The notes: generated from the sequence alone by a model not told the origin. Shown: positions 31,921 through 44,555, numbered from the stretch's first letter. The stretch: DNA of 64,000 nucleotides from Rhytidiadelphus loreus (GCA_947034895.1 OX344763.1:7566501-7630500); one strand, 5' to 3'. Numbers and translations are program-made.

Positions 31921-34386
31921 ATGTCAACGTCCAACTATGCGGCTGCCGTACGTCGGGAGCCATCAGCCGGTCTGCAGTCCTTTCATTCTCAAGTGGATGC
32001 TACACCCGAGTAGTGTCACCGACACGTGGGAGCGGCGGAGCTGGCAGGAATCACTCCGCAACTGTACCGGGGAGCTAGGGAGAAACCCCACACTGCAGAT
32101 CAACCAACGGGCACACCTAGGAACCCTAGCGTTCCCCTGGTTCGTGAATGCATCACTGTTCCTGCCTCCTTACTCGACATGGTGGCCTTGAGGAAAGAAG
32201 CAGCCTACCTCAAACAACACATCATAATTGCCAGGTTTGCAGTCACACCACACTCTTTGGATTGCAATACGCATTGGATTCAAGAGTTGGAGAACATGAT
32301 ATGTGCGAAAGTAGCTATGCATAGAGACGCAGGGGGAGGATTTCACTTCATCAAGTTCGAAACGATCGAGCTGACCCGCCAAGTGCTTGCCTTGACCCCC
32401 TGTCACCTCCGGGCGGGGACGGCCATTTTTCAACGCTGGATACCTGGGTTTAATCCATGTCAACCATCTGGCCTCGACGTCCCCTTCTGGATCAACCTGA
32501 AAAACCTCCCCTTCGAGTTTCACCAACACGAAGCAAGGAACCTTGCTGCAATGGTAGGCACGGTACTTGAAGAGGACAGGAGCAAGTCCAAGACGGTCGA
32601 CCCCAGGTTCTGCGTCGCCATCGACCCTAACGCGGGGTACGTGGGGAAACTGTCGGTCGCCACAGTCACTGGCCACTTCACGGAAGTCATAGTGGAGTAT
32701 GAAGTCCCAGACACGAGCTGCAGACGTTGCCCACAAGCAACCCATGAGGATTCAGCCTGCCCCAACCGCGGCATTCTCCCCTCCCCATCCTTATCAATTC
32801 GACATTCAACGGACAGCCGCAGGGGGGGAGGATCAGCGAGAATCCGGTCACACCAGAAGCAGGCCCTGACCAACAGGCGCCATAACCACTCTATCCAAGC
32901 TAACTCACTCCCATCATCCTCACCGGAGGAGGAGGGCTACACGTTGGTGGTGGGCAAGAAACAGCAGCATCACACGAAGCCGTCGAGCTAGAGGAGCCAA
33001 CGCCCCCTCCCCAGGGCCATGCACTTGGAGGAACTGGCCAGCCCCACCATTAGAAGAAAACCGCGTTGGACTGCCCAAAATTTGCGTTGGATTCAACAGA
33101 AAACGTCATATGGTTTTTGTTGAAAACCATGTTGAAAATGCTGTGAAAATCAAGAGAAACATAGATATTGTAGAATCCAACATAGATTTTGCGTTTCCCT
33201 ACGTTGTAACACAATTCGTTGCATTCTCAACATGGTTTTCAACAAAAACCATATGACATTTTTTGTTGAATCCAACGCAGTTTTAGGGGAATTTAACGTA
33301 GATTTTGGGTAGTCCAACGCGGTTTTCTTCTAGTACACTGACATGGAGATCGACATCCCCCGCCCCACAACATACAATCCTAGGGACACGAGAAGAGCAA
33401 CAACCCCGGCCCCCGACCTAGTATTAGTGTCTGACATCTCCATGGCTTCTCCGGAATCCGCACCCCATCCGAACCAGCATCCGCAGGCCGCCACCCTAAC
33501 TCATCACCATCAGCCCCCTACACTCTTGAATCACAACCTAGCCACCCCAGGCCTAACCAGCGTCATCCTCCCGCTCCCTCCCCCACTGGAGCCAGCGGAT
33601 AACCCTCTCCATATCTCAGATATCGTGGAGGAAGTTAGCCCAAACAACGACGTCGACATGGCCCTGGAGGAAGAAATAGAATAGTATATGTTACATATGG
33701 CAACTGAACAGGAAGAGTTGACTGAACTATACCAAAGCGAAATCACAGGCAATTCAACCCCTGCCAAAGATCCACCAAGCACGTCCCAAGGTTCAGAAGG
33801 ACCGAATCGGCCCAACTCCGCTCGGGCGCCAACATCACCCTCCGCTCCCTCTGTCCACCACGGGGTGCCCATAGAACCCGCCAGCATTACCCTGGAGCTG
33901 TTAGGTATTAACATCAACCACGGTTCTCCCAATCACACCAACAACGCGCGCATTTCCCAAGGTGTCCGGTTCTCATTCATCGACGAGGTCAAAGACGCCT
34001 GTCTGCAGGACCACGGCCGATCTCAGACCCTGGAGCCAGAGGATGAGGTGCAGGAACCAGATTCGGGGCCATTGCCGTGCGAAGAAGAAGCATTTGAAGA
34101 CGCCAGAAGCTTACAGTTCTCCCCGGTCAAGCAAACATCCACAAATCAGGGCCCAAGCAAATCCCGCGCGCTAGCCCCCCGAGCCATCCCATTCACGGAG
34201 ATGGGAGTCAATGGGACACCACAGGCTTCCCACCCGCTTCAGTCACAATGCCACCCTCACCCCCGTACACGATCGGCAGAGGATAGGGACAATGCAAGAG
34301 CTTACCAAGCAATTCGCAACATGACAGCTGATAGGGTCCGCTCAGACCAAGCGTCACCATCGTCCACTTGGGCTGCCCAGCCGTAA
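31921..34386 (+). pseudogene. LINE ORF1 (nucleic-acid binding), with three TAG stops and a MITE insertion
   Basis: One frame runs from ATG 31921 (MSTSNYAAAVRRE) to the stop at 34386. It is broken only by TAG at 32011, 32989 and 33682 and by the CACTA MITE at 33048-33335. The MITE plus its 3-bp duplication is 291 bp, so the frame is the same on both sides. A DUF4283-like central region (WIQELENMICAKV ... VPFWINLKNLPFEF) is followed by a zinc knuckle, CRRCPQATHEDSAC, at 32719-32760. The C-terminal half is Pro/Ser-rich and acidic and probably disordered. In the family, ORF1 coats LINE RNA. Confidence 0.8.
33048..33335. mobile_element. 288-bp CACTA-like foldback MITE inside LINE ORF1
   Basis: The left end is CATTAGAAGAAAACCGCGTT, and the reverse complement of the right end is TACTAGAAGAAAACCGCGTT. 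Each differs from CACTA at one base. CAC flanks both sides (33045-33047, 33336-33338). The two halves are complementary over most of the length (for example ACCATATGACATTTTTTGTTG against its inverse). Confidence 0.8.
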
Positions 34387-34604
34387 TCAAACTCCACACC
34401 AGCAACAACCACCCCACAACCCACTACAGTTGCCACGACCCACTCGGTACGCAACGCTCGCGCGGCAGCAAGAGTGCTCTCCTCATCCCCAAGCACGCCC
34501 AACTCTGCACCAACATGGTACGACTATTGGGGCTTCATGAACCCCCTACCACCTCACAGCGCTGAAGACGCCACCCGTAGGTCTTCTCACCCCAACACCC
34601 GTTC

Positions 34605-37600
34605 ATGATTGTACGAATTCTCTCCTTCAACGTTAGAGGCCTCAACGACAAAGCCTCGATCTCCATGCTCAGAAACTACCTCCATTCACGACCACATCTC
34701 GACGCAGTCCTCCTCCAGGAACACAAACTGCGCAACCAAGACTCAGACAAGCTCGGGGAAAACATCTGGAGCGAAGCAACCTCCTGGACCGCAGCCGCCA
34801 GCGCAGGATATAACCACACCAATCAAAACCCTGGGGTCGGAAAGGGTGGGATCATCATTATGCTCGCCCCCCGACTTGCGCAGATGGTCACAAACTCCGG
34901 CACGATTCTTGATAATAGGGCACAATGGCTGATAATGCAAGGGCTTCCAGGGGGCAACGTCGGGATTATTAACGTGTACGCCCCCAACGACTCATATTCT
35001 CAGTGCCAATTGTGGGAAACACTGATCCATGAACTCCCCCCTTCATGCCGTTGGATACTTGCAGGTGACTTTAATATGGTCGAGGCTCGCCAAGACAAAA
35101 CCAACCCATGCGGGAGAATGGCCCCAACAGCGGAGCGGGCCCTTTTTGCCAATCTGAAGCGTCACTTAAATGTGGAAGACAACCCCCACTCGGCTGGCAG
35201 CCTTCAATATTCTTGGGATAACTTTCGAGATAACGATCAACGGGTCCTCGCTCGCCTTGACTGGATTTACCTTTTCAGGAACGGTGCTGGCTCCTTGAAC
35301 CGCAAAATCCTTGAATACAAGATTCAAAGTGACAATGCCTGGTCGGACCACTGTCCGGTTTCTGCAACGGTTGAATTAAACAGTACCCCAGTGCGTCCAA
35401 GTAGGTGGAAAATGAGCGATTTATGGTTAGACAAAGCCCGGCCCACGATCGAGCAGGCATGGGATAGACTTCCTCCCTCCACCCCATTCTTCTCCTATAT
35501 GAAAGCAGTATCGAGGGCTTACCGATCATACTGTCAGAGCAAAGTGCTCGACTTCCGCGTAGTAGAGGCCAATGCCCGGAGCAACCTCTCCTCTGCTTCG
35601 GAAATCCTTCAGTCAAACCCAGATGACCCCCAGGCGCAACAATTACACGGTGATGCCCGCCTTCATCTTCAGCATGTAGAAACTCGGAAAGTAGCAGGAA
35701 GGCGCGTCAGAGCGCATATCAGGTGGAAGCTCAAGGGCGACATGGTATCCAACAAATTTTTCAAAGCAATCCGCAAAAAGCCAGCTTCATCAGCCATTAC
35801 AGGCCTGCGCAATTCCACAGGCAACACAGTGGTGGACCAGGAGGGAATGAACAAAATATGCTCTGAATTCTACAGTAGCCTATACTCCGCCACGCCTGTA
35901 TCTGCTGAGCAATCCGAAGCCATGGATGATTTCACACAACTATTATCTGACAAGATCCCAGAAGCTGCCAAACTGTCACTCTCACGACCGATCAGTGAAA
36001 GCGATCTTCAACAAGCTATGGCCGAACTGGCCACTCACAAGTGCCCGGGACCAGATGGCGTCATCTTCGAGTTTTACAAAAAGTATTGGAACATGATCGG
36101 CCCATCCTTTACAGCCATGATCCAGCAGTCAATTCTCAAGAGGAATCTCCCAAAGGGCATGAATCGTGGCACAATCGTCCTCCTCCACAAGGGTGGCAGC
36201 AGGGAGGACCTAAGCAACTGGCACCCAATCAGTCTTTTGAATGTGGCAAACAAAGTCCTGGCTAAAGCCCTACAACTAAGGTTACAACCCGTCTTGAGCA
36301 ACATTATTAGCCCAAATCAGACGACGTTTCTCCCCACGAAGTACATCCTGGACAACATCTTACTACTCCACGAATCCATAGTATGGGCTAAGGAATCCAA
36401 GCAAAGTTCGATTCTTCTTAAACTAGACTTCAAGAAAGCCTACGATACAGTTCACCTCCCCTTCCTGTTCAAAGTCATGGAATCCATGGGAATCCCGCCA
36501 AGCTTTACGGAACTGGTCAAGCTCCTCTTCAAAGATGCTGTAACCTCGGTGTGCATTAACAGTATTGACACCAAATCATTTCCTGTATTACGCGGAGTCT
36601 GTCAAAGGTGCCCGCTGGCCCCATATTTATTTTTATTCGTAGGAGAGGCGCTCAACAGTGCGGCGAAGCACTTGTTAACTCAAGGTGAACTTGCGGGCAT
36701 CAGCCTCCCGTCAGATACAGAAGACCAGTTCATCAGTCAGTATGCTGATGATGTCAACTTCACCATCCAGGGTGAAGAACGATTCTTCCATCGTCTCTCG
36801 GGTCTCATAGACAAGTACGGGCTGGCTTCGGGGTTAATGATCAACTGGCCAAAAAGCTTGGCTTACTGGCTTTCACCAGATGCTGCACCACAGTGGATCT
36901 CCAACATCGGCTGCCCATGGGCGGTGGAACATCAATTGTCCAAACTACTTGGCTCACCTTTTGGGATTGACCTTCACACGGCGGATGTTGACGAATTCTT
37001 AGCAGGCAAGGTACGCAAGAAGCTGACGTACTAGACCAGCATCCACCTGTCGCTTGCCGGCCGGGCGATCATAATCAATTCCATTCTTTTAAGCACACTA
37101 TGGTACTTTATTACGATTTGGGGTGGGTCATTGTCTATCATCCGGAAAATCCGAGCGATGTTGAGAGACTTTCTTTGGTTAGGCTCAACCCACCGCAGCC
37201 ATGCCAGAGTCAGCTGGTCGGATTGCTGCACCTCCAAACAAGCTGGGGGACTAAGCCTAATTGATCCCGAAGAAGCCCTCAACGCCCTCATGGCGAAATG
37301 GTGCCTGAAGGCCATGACCCCTGGGTCATCCAACCTGCAGCTACTCCTCAGGCATCACCTTCTCCAAATTCGCCCACAGTCACCAGGTGGCTGGCCAACC
37401 ACACCGCAATGGGCCTTCGTCCACAAGCTTCGAGCAAGCAAAGGCTCTAGGGCATGGGATCGGATCATACGCGCGTGGCGATCCATCAACAAGCACATCA
37501 CGGCCTTGCCGCCCAAAAACTGTGATGAAGTCCTCACAACTTCGTTGTGGTGGTCTACGCACTTTATCGGTGGTCACCATGGGTTCTCAGCCACCAGAGC

Positions 37601-38880
37601 GGCCAGCCTCATGAAGAATGGCATGTGGCAAGTCAACCACATCTGGGACCCAGCCTCCCAATCCACCCTGCAGTGGGATGTGGTGAAGGTTAAGTTCAAA
37701 ATGCGGGATAGCGATTTCCACCCGTATCGCCACATGGTGGCAGCCATCCCCCCAGCCTGGCGGTTCCTGCTTACGGACAACTAGTTTGTTACTTGGAGAC
37801 AGGAATACATCGGTCTATTTTCGCAGGAAATCGACGCCTTCCCATCGATTATACTGACCACTACTCCTCGGTTCCGACCAAGACTATCAGATAGCTGCTC
37901 ATAGATTGAACTCAACCCCGAACAGGAGTGTCACACAATTGGCTCTGCGTCGATGGCGCTCCGGAGATGGCACCTGCCAGTGACGCCGGACGGCCCGGTA
38001 GTCTCAGGCTGGCTCAAACGTGTCAGAATCATCCACGCACAATCCGACCCCCCACTCTACGTGGATGTAGTTAACGAGCTCATCTTCGACCCAGCTAGGT
38101 GGGTATGGGTAATGTCTGGTAATCACACGGAAACACTTCACTCCTACACCGCAAAACTAGGATGCACACTGTTGACTAAGAGGACAGAATTGGTTAAGCA
38201 TACACGAGAAGTGGCATAGGGAACTCGTGACAGGATACCGGTCCAAATGGAACGAGATTTGGCAAAATACACGCCCTCAAAAGGAGGCTGGCTTTCTCTG
38301 GTCTGTTTACCATTGCGTGGTGGCGGTCCACAACTAGCGCAAAGTTGCAAATCCCAACATTTCCACCATCTGCACCAACTGTCACAGCGGCATCGAGGAA
38401 TCCATATTACATCGCTTCCACCACTGTGAAAAGACTCGGCACGCGTGGAACTACGCACTCTCCATCTTATACACTGCCTTAGGTATTCCTCCCAATGCAG
38501 CAGGGTGGCCCTCACTCACATGGCAGCAATGTGTCTTGGGATCGAAACTGCCCAAGAGGTTGAAGCGCGGCACGCTGATGTGGTCACTTTTTCGGGGCTC
38601 AGTAATATGGATCGCTTGGCTTGATAGGAATGCGATCTGCTTTGACAACGCCCCGTGGCCGCCCCAAAAGCTGGAGCAAGTTATTTGGGATGCAGTGGGT
38701 GATCACGCTCGGGTGGCCTGGTTCCGAACACAGAAACTTTGCGAGCTGTACCCCGATAAGGAAGCCACCTTCCTTCAGCGTTTTGATAATGTTTGGCTTC
38801 AAACCAAGTTCTTTGGGATTAGAACACATCTGTCGATGTACTGGGAAATGACTCTTCCCAAGATGGGACTCTTCGACTAA
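34605..38880 (+). pseudogene. LINE ORF2 (endonuclease-reverse transcriptase), decayed
   Basis: The endonuclease runs from residue 1: SFNVRGLN, LLQEHKL, AGDFNMV (D155), RLDWIYL and SDHCPV (H249) are all present. The reverse transcriptase follows with NWHPISLLN, KLDFKKAYD (residues 606-614) and YADD (713-716, at 36741-36752). The usual RQG(C/D)PLSPYLF motif reads CQRCPLAPYLF, so two conserved residues are changed. Stops are TAG at 37032, 37782, 37902 and 38335, mostly where Trp is expected. A frameshift lies near 38195-38215. The C-terminal zinc-binding motif CTNCHSG...HRFHHC is at about 38371-38430. The product would cut target DNA and copy LINE RNA; this copy cannot. Confidence 0.9.
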
Positions 38881-39128
38881 GCCTGCGTGCTGGGGTTCCC
38901 GGCTGTCTGCGCGCTGCTTGGTCCATAGATAGCCCTGCGGGGTACTTGCGGGCGTGTCTTGGTGGTTTCCCTTGCTCTGTTTTGTTTTAAATGTTCTTAG
39001 AAAAGTAAAAAAGCTCTCCGCCGAGGACTCGGTCCTTTGGTTTCCATGTACTGTTTTCACCTATCAATGGAATGGTCCATGTGTTCCAAGAAAAAAAAAA
39101 TAAAAAAGTGGGGAGTGTCCTCCTCAGG

Positions 39129-40075
39129 CAAGGGACTCTCCCTTTATTTTCGCCCTTATTTTTTTCTTGGTATTAGATTGACTCTTGGTGCCATAGAAGG
39201 CTCATCATATCCAAGGAGCCTTTTCTTGGTACCAAGGGATCCTCCCTTAATTTTATCTTCGGTATGCATTAGATTGACTCCACTACAAGAGAAAGGGGTG
39301 TTTTAAGTGTGTTTTTAAGTATAGTCCTAGAGATAAGATATTAAGTAATGATCTTTATGTAGATTTTCAGTAAATTTTTACTAAAAATCTACATAAAGGT
39401 CATTACTTAATATCTTATCTCTAAGACTATACTTAAAACACTCCTTTTTCTTGTAGTGCTCTTAGTACCATAGAGGGCTCTTTTGGATTCAAGGAACCAT
39501 TTTTGGGTGGCAAAGGATTCTCTTTATTTTGGGGGGGTCATTAGAGACTCTTGGTTGTTTGTTAAGGTCTCTTGGTGCTATGGAAAGGGCTCTTGCATCC
39601 GAGGAACCACCATAGTGCCAAAAGAATCTACCGTTATTTTTTTAGGTTTGTCATTAGATGGACTTTTGATTCTTTGTGAGGTACTTGGGGGTCAAAGAAA
39701 GGCTTGTTGGATTAGAGGAGCCATTTTTGGATGCCAAGGGACTCTCTCTTAATTTTTTTGTGTGCCATTGGAGAAACTTTTGGTTCTTTGTTAAGGTCTT
39801 TTGGTACTAGGGGAGGGTCTGAGATCCTATGAACCTTCTTTGGTACTTGAAGAATCTCTTTAAACTTTTTAGGTTCTCTTTAGAAGGATGCTTGGTTCTT
39901 TGAGAAGAGCTCATGGTGCCATAGGAGGGGCTCTTGGATCCTAGGAACCTTTACTTGATGCCAAGGACCTTCGCTCAACAATTGAGGGATCATTTGAAAA
40001 ACTTCTAGTTCTTTGTGAAGACTTGAAGTGGCAAAGGAGGGGTCCTACAATCCTTTCTTGTGCCAATAGGTCCAC
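39129..40075. repeat. Right part of the degenerate tandem array (about 110-bp units)
   Basis: About seven or eight diverged units of 100-115 bp each contain a phrase like CTCTTGGTGCCATAG(G)AGGCTCTTGGATCC, then AGGAACC, then TGCCAAGGGACTCTC and a T-rich stretch ending GTCATTAGA. The array continues the fragment at 30985-31116. Confidence 0.75.
39281..39458. mobile_element. 178-bp CACTA-type foldback MITE in the tandem array
   Basis: It starts CACTACAAGAGAAAGGGGTG and ends CTTTTTCTTGTAGTG, flanked by CTC on both sides (39278-39280, 39459-39461). The halves are complementary almost throughout, meeting near 39370. Confidence 0.9.
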
Positions 40076-43000
40076 TTACAAAACATAGTTTTTGTACCTT
40101 TAGGCACTTTTTGTACTTTAAGCAATAAAGTGCAATAAAATCAAAATATTTTTTGAAAATTAGGCCTTAATGATATAAAATGTGTCTAATATAAGATTTT
40201 ATTACACTTTAGCTTTCCAATATATTAAAATGAACATTTGCTTTTCAAAATGTAATTTCTAAATTTGACTTTCTTTTGTACTAAAGTGCATCTAAAGATA
40301 CATTTTTTACTTTATATATACAATTTTATTTTTATATTCTTTCAAAATGAATATCACTAAGCCCTTCATTAATATAAGATGCACACTTTGTATTAATTCT
40401 ATATAAAAAAATGAAATAAAAATTCCTAAAAAAAGTATGTTGAAAATTCAAAAACTGCAATCTATATGCATGTCCTTTAAACATGCAAAAAAAAATTCTT
40501 TAACATATCAAAAGTAGAGAATATTCATAGAGGTTGATATATAAATATTTAAACCCATAGAAAAAAAACTAATGAAATTGATAAATGGTTTGAAAATGCA
40601 ATAATGCCAAAGTTGGCCTTCCGAAAAAGTCTAATAAAGTCTTCATGTAGTCCTTTGATTGTAAAAATACCCTCTGGGATCATGCACACTACTCTTTTTT
40701 TAGCAGCAATTTCAATTACTTTGCCATTCTTTTGACAAGACACCACAAAGAAGGTGGTGCATTATTGCATATATCAGTATGACGCCCTTCAAATGTCCAC
40801 TCAAATTTTTATTCTTGCTTTATCAAGTATTTAAGCTTTCCTTTATTTAAGTATTTAAGTGTTCAACTACTCTTGTTCTTATCTAAGAATGTTTTGACCC
40901 CATGAATATTCATTCATCTCCAATTGATGACAAATTAGACCAAGTGTGGGTTTTAAAGCTTAGTCTATATAGACCATGTTTTTACTAGTAATTAGCCAAT
41001 TTCTATGAACTTTATGACAATGAAGAAGAAGACAAAGAAGTTCCGGTGGAAGTTCAACCCAAAAATGAGAAAAATCTAAGAAGCATGAAAGAAATATGAA
41101 TTCACATACAAAAAGAGCAAGAGGAAGGATTTGGTTGCACTATGTAACTTTGTCACATAAATGCACTACTCCGTCAATAACAAAACAAGGATCCTCAAAT
41201 TTTTATTTCTTCTATAAAAATCTACCTCATTTTTTGTGAAGAGATTATTCTATATTTACCTTCTTATATTCTTTTGAAAAGATTATTTGATTGTCATATT
41301 TGTATGTGAGGTAAATTCATTAGATGAGATTCTATGAATTTGAGGGCTGCGAGTTCCCATGCGTTCCCAAATACTGGGAATTCCGCCACACAGGATGCTA
41401 ATGTGGTCGAGAGACGACCACATCAACAATTATTAAAAAATTAATTAATTTAAAAAAAATAAAAATAAAATTAATATATATTTTTTCTGGCAGCACAGGC
41501 TGATTCTCAGTGTCAGGAACAAGCTTGAAATGGCCCTCTCTAAGGTTGAATCCCATGTAATGTTATACATTCTAAGTAGTGGCCTAACTCCTATAGTCCC
41601 AAGGTCATTTTTTCATCAAAAAAACACTCAAAATTTCCATTTCTATGGCAAAGAGGAAAAAAGTTTTACAACAATTTTTTTCCATATTTAAACATAGTAT
41701 ACTGCACTAGACTATTATAAAAATGTGTAGAAGAAATTTCAGAAACTTTGACCCCATAGATTGAAAGATATTTGCATTTAGAGTGAAGAAAACAAGTTTT
41801 TTGTTCCCTTCCTTGACTAGATTTTTTGCTTGTGAATCTTCTTAACCTAAATTTTTTGCACTACTGATTTTAAATTTCTAATTTTTTTATATTGAAAAAT
41901 TGAGTTGAGGGTCTAGGAAAAAAAATTCTAAGAAAAAACACTTAAAATTTCATTCATTAAAAACTATTAAGTAGAACAAGGTTCAAATTGAATGAAAAAC
42001 TAAATTATTATTAATTTTAAAATGGAATTAAAATACAATAATTCCAGTAGTGAGATTGTTTTAGTAAACAAATTTAACCCTGTCAAACAATTTTTTTTGA
42101 AAAATTGTTAAAATTGCATCCAAAAATGAATTCTATAAGTTATTTTTTAAAGAAGATGATTTGATTGTTTAAAAAACAAGATTGTCCATAATTTTCTCAC
42201 GACTAGTCCACATAGAATGAATAAAAGCTTGACATGTAGAAAAAATAGAATATTTGAGAAAAAATAAAAAATAGAATTCTTAGGGGTCAACGCACACAAT
42301 TGAGATTCCATAAGCAATGTGAAAAATCCAAGAATTTAGCTTATAGCTAATTGGAATGTCTATGGGTTGAATCTTTTTCTCTCAACTAGCTACATATTGG
42401 TTCTTTCATATTGGCAACCCAGGGAGATTACTCACAGTTTTTAAAAAATACGTGAGTTAAAAAATAGGGTCCATTAAATTCAAAGGGGGCAAATTTTATA
42501 TAATTTTTAAAACTACTATAGGGTTCATGAAATGCTACACACTCTAATATATATAAATTAGGGTATGTAAAAACATCATATAATAGGAATTTTTATTAAT
42601 AAGCTAGCCTTGACAATTAGAAGCTGTGCAAAATTATGAGTATAGATATTGACAAATAATTTTGTATGGATGATAAAATGGACATAGTCAAGAAAATCTA
42701 AAATGAAGGGTGGTTGACTAAAATTATGCCATGGTACTTGTAGTGTATATATATATATAATGTAAATGTAAGACATCAACTAAAAGTGGCAAAAGTGTCA
42801 CATTATATGAATAGGGAGATTTACCTTAGTAGGTTCAACAAACTAAAAATTGTACAATATGAGGATAAAATTTATAGTCCATTTAACTCTAATTTTTGAA
42901 GCCATATGTGTTAATCACACTCATATTAAATGAGATTTTCATGGAATAGTTTCATTAGGAATTCTAAAGTGTTTAATGTTATTAACCTCTAAAGACTAGA

Positions 43001-43363
43001 GGGTGTTTTAGAAAAGAAAAGAAAATCCAAAATTGTCAATTTTTGATGCATTGTCTAAAATAAAAAATTATTTAAAAAGAATCCAATTGTATAAAAGTAT
43101 GTTATATAGTTATGGCAAGTGTAGAAACAATTTTAGCCCATTTGACCATGTGGATTGAAAGATTATAATATTTGAAGTGAGAAAAAAACCTTTATCTTCA
43201 TTCCTGTTAACTAGGATTACCAGACTTCAAGCCCTCTAGGAGTAAAATGTTTGGTCTACAAAAAAACAAGGACTTTGACTATTCATAAATATATGATGTT
43301 AGGTTTACTCATGAAAAATCTGAATCAACCTGCAATACAAAGAGGTTAAATGCATTGGCAATA
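40076..43363. other. AT-rich region of decayed elements; no gene seen
   Basis: No ORF has recognisable content. At least two blocks (41570-42290 and 42985-43260) resemble the TTAA-flanked element family. 42665-42800 is the partner of the dispersed repeat at 15270-15385. Confidence 0.5.
41570..42290. mobile_element. Decayed copy of the TTAA-flanked element family
   Basis: The phrase order matches the intact copies: ...CACTCAAAATTTCCATTTCTATGGC, then AAATTTCAGAAACTTTGACCCC, then a GAAAGATATTTGCAT-type line. The left end reads CCTATAGTCCCAAGG in place of CCTAAAGGAC. The ends have drifted, so the boundaries are approximate. Confidence 0.45.
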
Positions 43364-43546
43364 AGGTAAAACAGCCCATTGTAGTCATTTCTCCTATTCC
43401 GGTCACCTACGGAAGGACCCCCCATAATGGTTATTCTCAGTTTATGAAATTTTGCGCTACAATCAATGTCTTACCTAACTCTAATGGAATACTTAATAAC
43501 CACATTAGAACTTATCAACGACAATATTGTAAGTGGCATAAACCCG

Positions 43547-43573
43547 GTAAAGTGACCGGCCCGGTCACTTTAC
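43547..43573. repeat. 27-bp near-perfect palindrome
   Basis: The arms GTAAAGTGACCGG and CCGGTCACTTTAC are exact inverses around one central C. Confidence 0.85.
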
Positions 43574-44251
43574 TGCCCTACGGCAGGCATGGCCAAATCT
43601 ACTGAGGTACTGGCCCCCAATTGGCACTCAAAAGAATTCAATCACATTTAGAAATTAATAATTTCAGAATAAATAAAATGCGCATAGGCATTTTTACATA
43701 AGTCCAAAATTATATGATAAATGGAATATGAACGTGTTTTGAATTTAGTGGGTGCGTGAGAAGCTCAGTATATACACATATGGTAGTAGTAGGTAGAACA
43801 ATCCATGTGGGATAATTATAATTAGTAGGAGTTTCACCACTTAAAGTGAAGTTAAATTAACATATCCCACATGGGATGCTCTACCTCCTACCACCCCATG
43901 TGGATAAAGAGCTCTACTTCTCTATTGGAATTTCAAGGAATAACTTCGAAATGTGTTTAAAGTAAGGTGAACTTGTTTTCAATGAATTCAAAGATACAAA
44001 TTTTATTTAAATAAAATTCAAAGCAAGGAAACTTCTTTGAATTGCATAATTCATTTGAAGCGTCCTTTTAGCATGTTGGCCGTGGGGCACATGAGGAGCT
44101 TGCCGGTTGCGGGCTTCGAAACCGCACTGCAAGCCCCCCAGCCAGCTGTATTTGCTGCGTCTTCCGTGGGGATGCTCTTAAGAACACCCAACTATTTGAG
44201 TGTGCCCCATGGAAATATTGTGACTGCTTTAGAAGAGTAAGGTGACCATTA

Positions 44252-44555
44252 AGGTAGGACGCTCTAAAAGCGACCTTTTAAGAGCTGATTGCATTTTGGA
44301 GGAAGCTAACATTCATGAAAAAAATTTCAGTAAATTTTCATAAGAAGAAAAATGGAATTGGCATCCAACCCAAGTCATTTCATAATTTTTGGATCTCTGT
44401 GGAATTAGTTATGAATTTTTGAAGGTTGAAATGCAGTGGTTCTAAAAGGGACCCCCTCGTGAAATGTACATCTTTGGTACATCGAAGAAAGCAGAATGTA
44501 CCTCTGCTGCTAGATCGCTTTTAGAGATGGGTCTGTTTTAGAGCCACCTACCTTA
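44252..44555. mobile_element. AGGTAGG-variant MITE, TA-flanked
   Basis: The ends AGGTAGGACGCTCTAAAAGCG and the inverse of TTTTAGAGCCACCTACCT are flanked by TA. The body shares the GAAATTTTT...CCAACCCAAGTCATTTCAT line with other members. Confidence 0.7.

Larger units (their letters stand above)
31689..39102 (+). mobile_element. Full-length but decayed L1-type LINE
   Basis: The 16-bp target duplication AAAAAGTGGGGAGTGT flanks it (31673-31688 and 39103-39118). The 3' end is an A-rich tail (39090-39102) after an untranslated region of about 200 bp. There are two ORFs in the plant L1 order: ORF1 (31921-34386) with a zinc knuckle, and ORF2 (34605-38880) with endonuclease, reverse transcriptase and a C-terminal zinc-binding motif. 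The body is GC-richer than its surroundings. It inserted near one end of a MITE, and a CACTA MITE later inserted into ORF1. Seven TAG stops and a frameshift make it non-autonomous. Confidence 0.9.
31117..39128. mobile_element. GGAGGACACTC-family MITE split by the LINE
   Basis: The MITE lies at 31117-31688 plus 39119-39128, flanked by CAAGGGACT on both sides (31108-31116 and 39129-39137), a 9-bp duplication suggestive of a Mutator-type mover. The left end TAGGGGAGGACACTC corresponds to the right end of the intact copy at 2756-3332, so this copy is inverted relative to it. Without the LINE it is about 582 bp, the same as the intact copy. Confidence 0.85.

Noticed and set aside
32170..32745. Minus-strand open frame of 191 codons inside the LINE
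   Set aside because: It is the shadow of LINE ORF1 in GC-richer sequence; the plus-strand frame carries the zinc knuckle.
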